Origin: Lentinula raphanica
Taxonomy: Eukaryota; Basidiomycota; Agaricomycetes; Agaricales; Omphalotaceae
Length of the DNA stretch: 64,000 nucleotides
Assembly (NCBI GenBank): GCA_027919835.1
Contig: JANVFP010000006.1
Span: forward strand, 1,364,001 to 1,428,000
Direction of reading: 5' to 3'
A model generated the notes under the pieces. It searched no databases. It worked only from the letters and a program-made list of their open reading frames with translations, and had not been told where the DNA came from. Positions within the stretch are counted from its first letter, which is position 1. Each line of letters starts with the position of its first letter. The translations under genes and the position numbers were made by a program. Below, piece after piece: positions 1 through 10,423 of the stretch.

Positions 1-100
1 TATAATGATCAAAGGTGCGGACCTTGGTGAGGAGCAACGGACAAATATCGCCTCGAAATCCGTCGAGAGTGGGGATAAACTCCTCAAGCTCTCATCATAG
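1..100 (+). CDS. 3' end of an eIF4G-like translation initiation factor (partial)
   Basis: The open frame entering the window encodes the last 32 residues of an MA3-type domain, including MIKGADLGEEQRTNIASK, and ends at a TAG at 98-100. The same residues recur in the longer copy at 1910-2130, where more of the domain is readable. eIF4G is the scaffold of the cap-binding complex eIF4F, and its C-terminal MA3 domain is a HEAT-like helical repeat. The rest of the gene lies outside the window, so I cannot tell whether this is the 3' end of a working gene or another fragment. Assignment rests on my recall of fungal eIF4G tails. Confidence 0.5.
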   Translation, partial: IMIKGADLGEEQRTNIASKSVESGDKLLKLSS

Positions 101-300
101 ACACTCGCTCATACTATACATACTTCACTGCTTTCATCGACGGTCGTTGGTTCATCTGTTTATTACCTTTGCATCATATGTGTTTTCTTCCTTTTTATTT
201 GATTTTACATACCATTTCATTCTTGTGCTGCAGATTGTTTATTATCATAGTGTAGTGTATAGCATTTGAGTTTATCAAGAGAGTTAGTCTCTAATAGAAT
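1..300 (+). repeat. Copy A of a direct duplication covering the eIF4G-like 3' end and 3' UTR
   Basis: Bases 1-300 match 2048-2312 in the same orientation with scattered substitutions. Copy A keeps the native end (GDKLLKLSS then stop). Copy B lacks a short segment just after GDKL, so its frame runs into what is UTR in copy A. Similarity continues through the pyrimidine-rich UTR and fades near 300. Confidence 0.8.
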
Positions 301-850
301 CTCGAACTTGTATCCTGCATTGAGAAAGCAAGTCTTGACAGAGGTCAGGGGTGAGATTATTTCGTCATCGCAATACATAGTAGCCCATCAGTCTTGGCAA
401 CATTTTCTTTTTCTCCTCTGTGCCACCATTCTTCTTCGTTCCCCCTCTAGGGGTGACTTTTGCTATAGTTGTAATCTAGCAGCTGTCCATGCTATCATCT
501 ATCAAGCGGCATCTCAATTTTTATCGCATTCATATATTATTCTTGTAAGTGCTTTTTGGCTTCTAGTCTCAAACCAGCCGCTCAAGAATTTCGTTCAGCA
601 CTTTCACTCCTTTAATATTCTCTGCTATATTCTACGCAAGTAATGGTCGCTTCAAGATCAGCTATATCGATGCTTTATTCAATTGCGTTAGCGCAATGAC
701 GGTTTGCGGTTTGGCGACGGTTGATTTGAGCTCTTTGACACCGTGGCAGCAAGTTATTTTGTTTATCCAGATGTGTCTTGGAAGTCCAGTGCGTATCGTG
801 CTCATTGCTTCGCATCTCAACTCTTACTTCCCTCCACTAGGTCCTTGTAT
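101..850. other. Downstream region of the eIF4G-like 3' end, no gene seen
   Basis: The first 200 bases are the T-rich 3' UTR shared with copy B. The remainder is AT-rich with short open stretches that do not look coding. I see no RNA gene or transposon end here. Confidence 0.5.
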
Positions 851-2130
851 CATGGGTGATTGTGTACATTCGAAAGTGAGCCAGTCTTCTACGTCTTTGA
901 CGCTTCCTCAATATCTCTTGGAACACAGGTATTATTTTGAACGGAAATTCGAACACATCATCGAATCTGCTGCAAATCGCAAGGAAGTATCCGCACCAAG
1001 CGATCTGGAGCAAAAGAGCATGATCATTCGCTGGAGTCGTTCGCTCATCAGTTTACTTATGGGCCGCAAACGGGCAGGACTTCCGATAAAGCGACAAGAC
1101 AGTACGGAATCTTCTGGCGAAAAAAGTCGAAAAATTCCCAAGAAGCTTCGGACCGATATGATCAGGCGAATGGATGATGCACCCAAATTGGTCAATCCTA
1201 GTGGGTGGATTAGTGAGGGAGACAGGATACGTGTTGGGAACATCCGGTCGCCTTCAAGAAGCCGGTCTCCTCCCTCAGATACTCCACAAGACAATCCACC
1301 TCCAGTCAAAGGGTGAGTGTAGTGTTCATTCAAAAAGCATATACTCATTATTCCAGAATCATGGCACGCCGCCTGTCAGATCCTGGCACTCCATCTAGGC
1401 CTTCGTCACCTCAAGGACATGCTAGTGAGCTGCTTTTGTTCCGACCGTCTCCATTCTCATCATTAACCAATCACAGCGTCATTTCGTAGTGTCGATACAG
1501 TTGCACCCAAAACCACCAAGTTCACCCGAACACCTACAGTGGAATTCAGTACCGCGCTTCCTCGTCGCCGTGCACGTATAGAGCCACTACAAGAGGAAGA
1601 TTTGACCCGACCTACCACAACATGTTCCAAATGCTCCAGAACGTCGAGGCGGCTGAACTTGCCACAAAGACCAGCCGACCACCTAGTCGTAAAGCGAGTG
1701 TTGATTTGGGGCCAGGCGGTGCACCAGAGCCAGCCCCTCAACGGAAACGCTTGAACTTGTTGCCCAGAACGAAACCTGTTGAGTAGGACTAGGTAGGACT
1801 CCGCTCCTCAGCACGAGCCTGAATCCGATTCCGAAGAGGGAGCCGGCGATGAAGCTGAGCAGGAGATGTCGGAAGAAAACGTGAAGAATCCAAGGAAGCT
1901 GATGCAAGGTTGGTCGATGATCTCTTCCAACGAGCTGCCTCGAAGCAGCTTTGTTCGTCTTCGGCGCTGGAGAAAGCCTTTTTGGGCGTGGCAGAGTTTT
2001 TGGACGATATCGCCGTAGATGCTCCGAAGGCTACTGATCTTCTAGCTATAATGATCAAAGGTGCAGGCCTCGGTGAGGAACAACGGACAAATATTGCTTC
2101 GAAATTTGTCGAGAATGGGGATAAACTCTC
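850..2130 (+). pseudogene. eIF4G-like C-terminal region, broken copy
   Basis: Three pieces in different frames look like one eIF4G C-terminus. About 1630-1787 encodes a linker ending RKRLNLLPRTKPVE, which resembles the segment before the MA3 domain. About 1800-1890 encodes an acidic stretch (EPESDSEEGAGDEAEQEMSE). About 1890-2130 encodes the MA3 part, with ESKEADARLVDDLFQRA and VAEFLDDIAVDAPK as recognisable motifs. Stops after KPVE, a frame change near 1890 and a missing block between the acidic linker and MA3 show decay. The part at 850-1400 is an open frame with a Ser/Arg/Pro-rich tail (RSPSRSRSPP) and may be an upstream exon. The copy lies just before the Ulp1/Plavaka genes. Identity is inferred from motifs only. 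Confidence 0.55.
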
Positions 2131-2312
2131 ACTTCATTGCTTTCATCGACGGTCATTGGTTCATCTGTTTATTACCTTTGCATCATATGTGTTTTCTTCC
2201 TTTCTATTTGATTTGACATACATTTCAATCTTGGGTGCAGATTGTGTAACTCGTCGTATTGTGTTATAGCATTTGAGGTTATCGAGAGAGTCCATATTTA
2301 ATAGAACTATGT
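2048..2312 (+). repeat. Copy B of the eIF4G-like 3' end duplication
   Basis: This matches 1-300. The two copies are about 2.05 kb apart, so the interval between them could be the body of a tandem duplication whose second half was later altered. Confidence 0.75.
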
Positions 2313-2626
2313 TTTACAACTTACTAGGACTCGGAGCGATGACCCCAAAGGAAAGAAACGAAGTTTACGTAAGGCAATCACCACAGTCTACAGTCTACCT
2401 CCATCATCAACCGCCAACGGTATCCGTTACTCTTTTCGTCGCTTTCTTGCCTTTATTTTCCGTAACCTCCTTTTATATCTGACGCTGTTCCCGTTCAATT
2501 GTATTTTTTCGCTGTACCACTGTACCTCTCATGTCAGCCAGGTGAGTTGAAGCTTTTTCGCCAAGGTTAGTATTAGAGGCTCATGAATACAGGCGTTCTC
2601 CCAATAGGAAGGTTCAAACTGGGTCT

Positions 2627-4080
2627 ATGGACCTCACTATCCATCGCCGCGTTCTCAAGGAATGTCCTCCCTTTGGATATGTCTGCAGCTGTAACCGTGA
2701 ACAATATCTCGAAATATTGACCTTGGTCAGAAATTGTCGGGCCCACCTGCCATTCCTTTCCTTTCGTCTCCTCTCTACGGTGGCAAGCCGCTCTCACTAT
2801 CAGAATGCGCTAGATCAAACTTTTCCAGCTCTTCCTTTCCTCCCAGATAGAGCGTATTCTGACTTTGATACTCAAATGAAGAGAATTCAGAATCTCATTC
2901 TTCAACTCTCTCTCGTCGCAAGGATCAAGCAAATTTTCATCAGCAGTATCGGTCAACACAGAGTCCTCCCGTCGGATAACGTGGCCCTCATAATCATTGC
3001 AAACCTCGAGCTCCTTCTAGATAATGTACAGAGCAAGAAGAGCTCTCTGGAGTTGAGCTGGTGGAAATTTCTAGACAACAATCCTCGAAAAGCCCAGAAT
3101 TTGCTAAACAATTTGATGAAAGAGGTTCGTTTTACATTTCCTTTTTTGAAAAATATCTGATGTTCGATAGATCCGCCCGTGCTCCGAAGAGTTTTGGAAA
3201 AATCTTCGCAACATCTCATTTCACGATTTCTCGACTCTAGGACCGGGACGATGGTTGAACGATGAAATCATCAATTACTTTATAGATAAGTGGTGCTCCC
3301 AATCTCGCACCACGCTCGGATTCAGCACTTTCTTCGCCGGTACCTGCTTGTTTGAGGACAAGGTTACTTGCACCGTTGCTAAACCAGTCCTCACTGCGCA
3401 AGATGAACTTAGAGTTCATCGATCGGTGAATCGCAGACAGGTAGGGTTTTTTCTACTGAACACAGGTTGGCTATACTAATCGCTCATTTCATATAGCAAA
3501 TGCTCAATCTGAAAGCATGGGACTCGGTTTTCATCCCTATCCATGAAGGGTCAACGCATTGGTATTCCGCGCGCATAGATTTCAGACTCAAAAGGATCGA
3601 CATTTACGATAGTCTTCAAGAGACTTGTATCATCAATCGCCAGAAGCCTGTCTCTTTACGCAAAAATACTAACCTCATGCTGGTGAGCATTACATAGCTT
3701 CTTTTACCTGGGTTCTGACTGAGAAATTCGAACAGAACCTTATGTGGTTGACTGAGATTCTTGCTAGTATGAGAGGGGACACTGTCTGCTTAACCAACAA
3801 TCCAGGTTGTACTTGGATATGTGATCCTCACAGCAGGGTATGTTTATTTGACGCTGCATGAACCATTCAAGGTGCACAATCTTACCCTATCCAGGTCCCT
3901 TTTCAACCGAACGCTTTTGACTGCGGTGTACATACCTTATGGCACCTCAAGCATATCTTGGAATACCGCTCAGTGTACTCGGGAGGGCAAGATGAAGTAG
4001 AAGGCTTCTCCTTCTCCTCCGATATGGTGGGCAAGAGATTGAGGTTGGCTATGGAGCTTCTCCAGGATCGAAAGCTTTGA
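2627..4080 (+). CDS. Ulp1-like (C48) cysteine peptidase of a transposon
   Basis: Five exons (2627-3124, 3171-3440, 3497-3682, 3736-3837, 3895-4080) join in frame to 413 residues. The C-terminal 250 residues look like a Ulp1/SENP deubiquitinase-like peptidase. GRWLNDEIINYFIDKWC is the start motif of the family, STHWYSARIDF holds the catalytic His, the Asp is in IDIYDS, and the Cys is in FDCGVHTLWHL. The N-terminal 150 residues are not recognised. The enzyme should cleave SUMO-like isopeptide bonds, but transposon-borne members have no proven substrate. The gene runs head-to-tail into the Plavaka transposase, so it is probably element cargo or a helper. The start at 2627 is the first ATG of the open frame; an upstream exon is possible. 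The reading frame is undamaged. Confidence 0.8.
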
Positions 4081-4321
4081 ATTGAACGCAGGGTTGTTGT
4101 AGTGTTCTATAGTAGCTAGTTGCTTTCTTGTCTCTTGTAATCATAATACTACTACAAGTGTCTTCAATTGACGACGGCTGGGCCTACGATTTATTCTCAT
4201 TCTGGCGGTAAAACGGCTGCACGTTGTGACAGGCGCCCAAAATAGGAAATAAGCGCTTCAACTTCTTTCGTCTGTACTCTATCTTCGCTATCCCCTGTCA
4301 GCTTGTCTTCACAACCTTTCG
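4081..4321 (+). promoter_or_regulatory. Spacer and presumed promoter of the Plavaka gene
   Basis: This 241 bp spacer between Ulp1 and Plavaka contains AAATAAGCGC about 75 bp before the transposase ATG. A similar A/T-rich AATAAGCGCC or TATAAGCGCC motif precedes the genes at 20705 and 24496. A pyrimidine-rich tract follows up to the ATG, as is common upstream of fungal starts. A role as core promoter is inference. Confidence 0.35.
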
Positions 4322-7300
4322 ATGGATTACACATGCCCAGTCTGCGAAAAGGTCTTCACTAGACCTCAGGATCGCCAAGCACATATAAACCAAAAAAATG
4401 ACCCGCCACATTCAGCTCATCGTGCGCAACAGTCTACCAAAATTGACAGGCTATTTCAGGACACAGTAAAGGCGGCTACTCGCGCTCAAGCTGCACGTCC
4501 TCCTCATCTTATCGATAAAGTTCTTCCAGACATCCAACGCAGGATAGACAAACGCTACTCTTCACCCATCGTGGAACACCTTGCAGAAACTTCAGGAGAG
4601 GAGAATGAAGAAGCCTACTACGAAGAAGATGTAACGTATATGGAAGTGGACGACAGCTATTCTGATTTCGAGGGAGAATTGGTCTTGGACACGGATGCTC
4701 ATGAGCCATTCGACAATGAACTCGACGATGAAATTCTCCAGGAGGAGATGTACAACTCCCTTCACGATCTGTATGGTACCGATCTGGACGATATCGATAG
4801 TGCTTTCAACTTTCTTCCCAACGAAGACGATGCACCAACTTTCGCTCCCGGTCCTTCTGCTCCATCTCAAACGATCCGTAGATCCTTGTTCGAGGATGGA
4901 GATAACTATTGCTTATGGCATGGGACAGGAGGAGAAGTTGTGAAGGTGGACAAGGACGTCCAAGCAAGATGGGAAAAGATTTCCTCTGGGGAGGATGAAA
5001 CCAGTACAGGGTGCTATGGCCCTTTTTCTTCCAGGCTAGAGTGGGAGATCACTCATTGGGTCGTGAAGGAAAAAATCACGCAAGGTTCTTTCAATCGTTT
5101 GCTTCAGATACCTCAGGTACTTTTTGCTTTTGTTCTCGGCCACAAAACACTCAAGCTATGATACAGGTAAAGGACAAGCTTGGCCTAACTTTCAACAACG
5201 CAAAGTCCATGTTAGACAAATTGGGCGATGTTCCTGAACGATGCGGCCCTTGGTCAACCAAAAAGCTAACCTTCAAAGATCGCCCAGGAGAGGAGTTCCT
5301 GATTTACCACAGAGATCCTATCCAGGCAATCAAAGCCCTTTGGGGGATCCTGCCTTAGCTCGGGACCTGGTATACAAGCCTGCCAAACTCTTTCGAGATA
5401 GAGATAACCAGACTGAGGAAAATCGTATATTCTCTGAGATGTGGACGGGAAGCTTTTGGAATACAGTGCAGGTAAGTGCTCAAGGTCGTTAGGAGAAGGA
5501 GATATATAGAGTTACTTTTTTATTAGGAACGCATACCTCGAGGTGGAACGGTAGCTCCTGTAATACTAGCTACCGATAAAACGCAACTTACTCAGTTTTC
5601 TGGCAATAAATCCGCTTACCCTGTCTATCTCACTCTGGGAAACATACCCAAAGCACTAAGGCGTAAGCCTGGGAGTCGAGCGTGCATTTTGATTGCTTAT
5701 CTTTCCGTTGACAAACCTGGCAAGAGCGGCTTGACCCAGAAAGAATTGAAGCTACGGAAATACCAGCTCTTTCATAGGTCCATGTCTATCATCCTAGAGC
5801 CTTTGAAACGTGCCGGAAACCCTCGAGGTGGCGGCATAGAGATGACAGGGGGCGACGGTTGTGTTCGCCGCGTTTATCCTGTGTTGGCTACTTATGTGGC
5901 AGACTATCCCAAGCAATGCCTCGTCACCTGTACCAAATATGGTACTTGTCCTAGGTGTCGAGTGAAAGCTGATAATCTCCATTCACCTGATCCTTCTGAA
6001 CCTCGTACACAACGTTGGACCTTACAGAAGATTGTTGAAGCTCAACAAGCTGCAGGGGGAGGAGGAAAGGGTGTACACGCCCGTACGATGAAGGACGACA
6101 TCGTCGGCGGAAACTATGATCCATTCTGGGCTGGATTCCCTCTAACTGACATTCACCGATGCATAGCACCAGACGTTCTTCATCAACTCTTTCAAGGAGT
6201 ACTCAAACACCTGGTGTCCTGGGTACAAAAGATTGTTGGGGAGGAGGAACTGGACGAGAGGATCAGGAGGTTACCTCCAGCCCCAGGTGTTAGGTACTTC
6301 TCCAAAGGAATTGCCAATCTAGCTCAGGTATCGGGAACGGAGAGGAAACACATTCTGCGCGTTCTATTGCCCTGCTTGAATGGAAAGATGGACCCTCAAG
6401 GTATAACTGCCTGTCGTTCCATCCTTCACTTCATTCAATTAGCACAATATCCATCTCACGACAACGAAACTTTGCAGTACATGAAGAATGAGCTGCTGAG
6501 TTGGCACCTCAACAAAGACTACTTCATAGCCAAAGGGGCTAGATCTAATTTTGATATACCTAAATTTCATTCCCTCTTGCACTACGTCGACTCAATCAAG
6601 TGGGTAGGGGCCACCGACAACTCCAACACAGAAGCTTTCGAACGGCTTCATATTGATTTCGCTAAGGAGGGTTGGCGTTCTAGCAACAAAAGAGATCACT
6701 TTCCTCAAATGACTTCGTTCATTTCACGTCAAGAAAAGGTATCCTCTTTTGACTTCTACAAATCGTGGGCATCTTGGGATAGGGCAGATATAGACGACGA
6801 GCAATCAGAATCATCAGATCCCTCATCAGATCCCTCATCTCGTAGACCTGGCAGTCTTGATTTTGAACCGGAGGAGGAGCAAGAAGTCCGAACTGTTATC
6901 CGAAGGCAGCGCAGAAAGAAAGAAGAAAGTTCCTCCTCTCTAATCAGCCTGGCTAAATATCCCAAGGAGCCAAGAAAGAAAATAGAATCCATCTCGGTAT
7001 TACACGGAGCACCCGGGTTTCTTGGAGCTTTGAAACTTTTCTTGAATGATTTTTTGCCTCCCTTGGATAAGCAAAAGAAAGCTGGCGCTTTGGGAGGATT
7101 TTTGCCTTTCAGGACGCTCGAAGTCTGGCATAATTTTGGCCTCGTTCCGTTAAAAATCCTAGATGAACCTGAGAAGTCCTTGATCAAGGCTCAACCCCTT
7201 TCAACCACCGGTAAACCTGCGAGGTTTGATACAGTTCTGGTGCTAGAAGAAGACAGTGCTCAGTCTACCGCGGTTCAAGGTAAGGAGGAACTTACTTCTT

Positions 7301-7700
7301 ACTTTCAAAACGTTGAACTATCTACCCAGGGTGCAGAGTTGGCCGTTTACGAGTCATCTTTCGCCTACCACATACGGTTATGGATAATAGAAAAGGGTTG
7401 ATGGTCAAAGCTCCTACTGACTGGCCTCGAGAACCTTTGGGCTACGTTACATGGTATACTCGTTTCAAGCCAGCACCCGATCAAGCTACAGGTATGTACA
7501 GGGTGGAACCCGCTATAGCGTCCAATGGTATGCCTCACGGCGCTATCATTCCCCTTTCCAACATTCGCCAAAGTTGCATGCTTGTTCCTGGTAGAATGTC
7601 TTGGGACAAAGAATGGAAATCTGAAAATATTTTGGACGAATGTTCTAGCTTTTTCGTGAATAATTTGCAGACAAAATATACATATCAGACGATTTACTAG
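4322..7700 (+). pseudogene. Plavaka-family transposase with an N-terminal C2H2 finger (one frameshift)
   Basis: Exons 4322-5116, 5167-5471, 5527-7279 and 7330-7700 give about 1,074 residues if one missing base is allowed. Residues 1-25 form a C2H2 finger (YTCPVCEKVFTRPQDRQAHI). An acidic linker follows, then the Plavaka core with LATDKTQLTQFSGNK, a CPRC zinc knuckle, DIHRCIAPDVLHQLFQGVL and NTEAFERLHIDFAKEGWRSS. These blocks carry the likely Asp, Asp and Glu of a DDE-type nuclease, though the exact residues are my inference. The tail (CRVGRLRVIFRLP...) matches the conserved C-terminus of the family. In exon 2, at about 5342-5346, a run of five G shifts the frame so that WG is followed by ILP and stop; one more G would continue as DPALARDLVY. 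All other exon phases agree. The gene is therefore a very young pseudogene or an assembly error. Confidence 0.85.
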
Positions 7701-8129
7701 AAATATCCCTTGCCTGTACTTGTTGTACTAGTTTCTGAATGTATTTTCAGCAAGAACTATGCCTTACGACTGGTCACTGGTAAGCTTTGAGGTAGCCCCT
7801 CTCGGATCAGGAGAAGCGGTCCAGGTCCCAGACCTAGTTGCCTATTTGGGCTCATTCCTAAACATCCATGAGCTCCTTCGTTTCCTTCGCACAAAATTCC
7901 TTTTACTCTCGTTCTTCATCTGTTCAGCAACTTGCAACCATCTAGCTAGGACAGACAGATATCAAGTCATCTCATTGTCGTCAACTTGGTGCCTCGTGTA
8001 GAACCGAGGGAGGCAAGCCATTCCTCTGCCGAGCTCTCTTACTGTTACTCTCAAGATTCTTTCAACAATCCAATAATACTCTGCCTCTTCCTACGGTGGA
8101 ATGGTCGATGAACTCAGTCTATACTTCTG

Positions 8130-8790
8130 ACACCCAGGATCTCGCTCTCGGACTCTCATCACGGTCACGTATGCGAAAGGGAACGGCCACATTCACACTC
8201 ATTCTCTCAGAAACGGCTTGGGTGAAGACTTCGATGCAGTTTTGGATTATTTGAACATTGAAGTGAACTTTGAAGGGCGAAGGGGCCGTCGATTTAGCAC
8301 TACGAGCTTGCAGGTTAGTTTTTGTGTATTTCTCTGCAGCTTGTTGTTTTAACACCTCTCTCTGCATTAGCTACTGCCGGGCTACTGCGGGATGTACTCT
8401 CATCATCAGTCGCCAATTTGGCTTCGCATCTCCATCGGACTCCATCGTCGTTTTACAGGTGTGTAGTGAAAAGCTTGTTGTAGAAGCCTGACCCTCACTG
8501 AGTGTTATACAGACCACTCAAGAGCGATTTCCAGGGAATTTCAGCGGACGCAGCGCAGCGTGGTCTAGTCTTTCCTCTCGTGGCACGTCAAACTCCCATC
8601 CGAATAGGAACAGGAACATACTCGGTTTCGGGTTTCGTCAGATTTTCCTCGATCACACGGACTGTCCCAAAATCTCTGGCGCAACGCAAGAAGGCGAACG
8701 CCATCCTTGAAGAGTCGAAAGAATCCCGGGGTGAATGACCCCCGTATTCCTGCGATAGGAGGATGCGCACCAGTATCAAAACATCGTAGG
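8130..8790 (+). pseudogene. Possible spliced open frame, unknown family
   Basis: Plausible exons are 8150-8310 (GLGEDFDAVLDYLNIEV, then a donor at CAG|GTTAGT), about 8371-8458 (LLRDVLSSSVANLASHL) and 8512-8733 (PLKSDFQGISADAAQRG and on). They can be joined through short GT-AG introns. I do not recognise the product, cannot find a convincing start or end, and see no domain. It could be a remnant gene or chance. The surrounding DNA is decayed. Confidence 0.2.
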
Positions 8791-9589
8791 TTCTCTCGGT
8801 CACATTGGGGCTGACCATGACATATCACCATTCCCTGGGACTAGGGTCTCAGTTAGAAACTTGCTTAATCTGCCTTCCAAACCTGCAGAGAGGTAGGTTA
8901 GTTTGACGCGCCTAAGCTGAGATACGATGGGGGATGGGGAGCTTGGAAAGGTGTTGGACATATGATCGAGTTTCCCGACGGTTCGCATGTTTTGTTGTTA
9001 TATATCGGAACGTTACAGATATTGCTTTTGTTTCTTAGGTGAGTCCGGATGTTTCGGACTCGAAGCCAGTCTCACAGGAGTACCTTCAGACTGTACTCAC
9101 TTTTCTGCGGGTTTTGTTTGGAAGTATACTAGCTTCAACAAGATGCTGGCGCCAGTCATGCAGACCTTCGCAGCGGACGAGAAAAGGGTCAGAGGTTGTA
9201 TAGTTAGTCTACAATCCCTTCTCGGATTTCGCTTCACCTCAACCTCGTGCTCCAGTATCCCAAGTAGCTCGGACACGAACAGGCCATCTCTCTGCTCTCT
9301 GCTTCGGCCTTCCAGAACGTTACTGTTCCCGAATGTTTGCCGTTCGGAGTGTTCGTCATTCGCTTCGATTGTCATGAGTCATGATTTCAGACCAAGACCT
9401 TGTCTGGGCACCTTCCCCTTGTTCGCCGACCAGCTCTCCGAAAAGAACCGTGCTACCGGTCTCCAAGTTCTCCTGGAGCGTCGTTAGCTTCCTGGCTCTT
9501 CGTCAGCAACTGTGGGACAGGACCTCTCATACGGAGGGGCAGAATTTGCCCTTTCATATTCAGGCACTAACAAGGAGAGCCGAGCAGTG

Positions 9590-9790
9590 AAGTTGAACGG
9601 AAGTATAAGACGGAGATCACACAATGTACGAAAGGGATCCTGACTGCTGCAGACGTTATTTGCTGCTCTGGTGCTGGCGCCGGGGGTCTTCGCGCTCCTC
9701 CACGAATCACGATCCACAAACGCGTATCATTCGAAACCGAAGTCCAACCCCCAGCGAAGTTTGCGGTGTCAAGTCAAAGGACATCTGGAT
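9590..9790 (+). pseudogene. Possible remnant of an Upf1-like RNA helicase
   Basis: One frame reads ERKYKTEITQCTKGILTAAD followed by VICCSGAGAG. It resembles the Upf1/NAM7 helicase segment in which a Lys-rich helix leads into ADVICCTCVGAGD. Upf1 acts in nonsense-mediated decay. The match covers only about 35 residues. The next residues no longer fit the family and no ATP-binding motif is nearby. I treat this as a fragment at best. Confidence 0.25.
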
Positions 9791-9995
9791 ATCGAAAGAA
9801 GGGCTCAGTGAGTACTCATACGAAATAATCGCGGAATCAGCTCTGAACGATTTCCATTCAATTCATAGAGTATGGAATCACCGTCACCGTCGTCATCACC
9901 TCTCTTTGCCGTCCATCATGCAGACATAGTCAGTTTCCTCACACTTACCAAGCCATGGTGTCAAGAGTATGTCCGCTCTGATCTACCCTTTCAAG

Positions 9996-10165
9996 GACTT
10001 TCCTGTGCTTACCAGTCACAACACATACAACTTACCAGTCACAACACATACAACTTACCAGTCCACACATACAACTTACCTGTCACTGCTTGTACAACTT
10101 ATCTGTCCTGTCGCTGCGCGTACAACTTACCTGTCGTGTCGCTGCTGCGCATACAACTTACCAAA
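9996..10165 (+). repeat. Minisatellite with repeated ACAACTTACC units
   Basis: Five copies of ACAACTTACC plus one ACAACTTATC recur at about 18-30 bp spacing, separated by variable linkers such as AGTCACAACACAT and TGTCGTGTCGCTGC. On the minus strand every unit reads GGTAAGTTGT, which is a 5' splice-site consensus. The array lies in decayed sequence between the TE genes and the DUF6532-like gene. Confidence 0.75.
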
Positions 10166-10423
10166 CTGTGGGATGGATTTTTACTCAGGTTGTAATCATT
10201 AGCTCTATCCTGGGCTCCTTCATATTTCTTGCATTCATTGCTTCGTCTAATCTTGTTTGTTTTCTACTACATACCATTCAGAGATATCACTGTCAGTAAG
10301 TTTCTTTGCTTTGGCCTGCGACCGCAAGGCTTTTGATTGGGCGCCAAACCGAGCGGCTTTCCTAAGCAGGTCAAAAACCTCGCGTGACTAAGATTTTCCT
10401 TTTGTCCTTCTTCTCGATCTTCC

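Larger units (their letters stand above)
2600..7750 (+). mobile_element. Plavaka-type DNA transposon region carrying a Ulp1 peptidase (ends not resolved)
   Basis: Two genes on the same strand, a Ulp1-like cysteine peptidase and a Plavaka transposase, lie 241 bp apart. Plavaka is a fungal DNA transposon superfamily expanded in Agaricomycetes, and Ulp1 domains travel with several CACTA-like, MULE and fungal transposons. I looked on both sides for terminal inverted repeats and target duplications and could not identify them by eye, so the limits given are only those of the genes. The Ulp1 frame is intact and the transposase has a single frameshift, which suggests recent inactivation. Confidence 0.6.
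7701..9995. other. Decayed sequence downstream of the Plavaka gene
   Basis: This contains short open stretches separated by stops and plausible intron borders, but no full gene. Two pieces are listed separately: a possible spliced frame near 8130-8790 and a helicase-like fragment near 9590-9790. The GC content and codon-like runs suggest former coding sequence rather than simple intergenic DNA. Confidence 0.4.

Noticed and set aside
8970..9490. Long plus-strand frame with several Cys
   Set aside because: No recognisable domain, an overlapping minus frame of similar length, and decayed surroundings.
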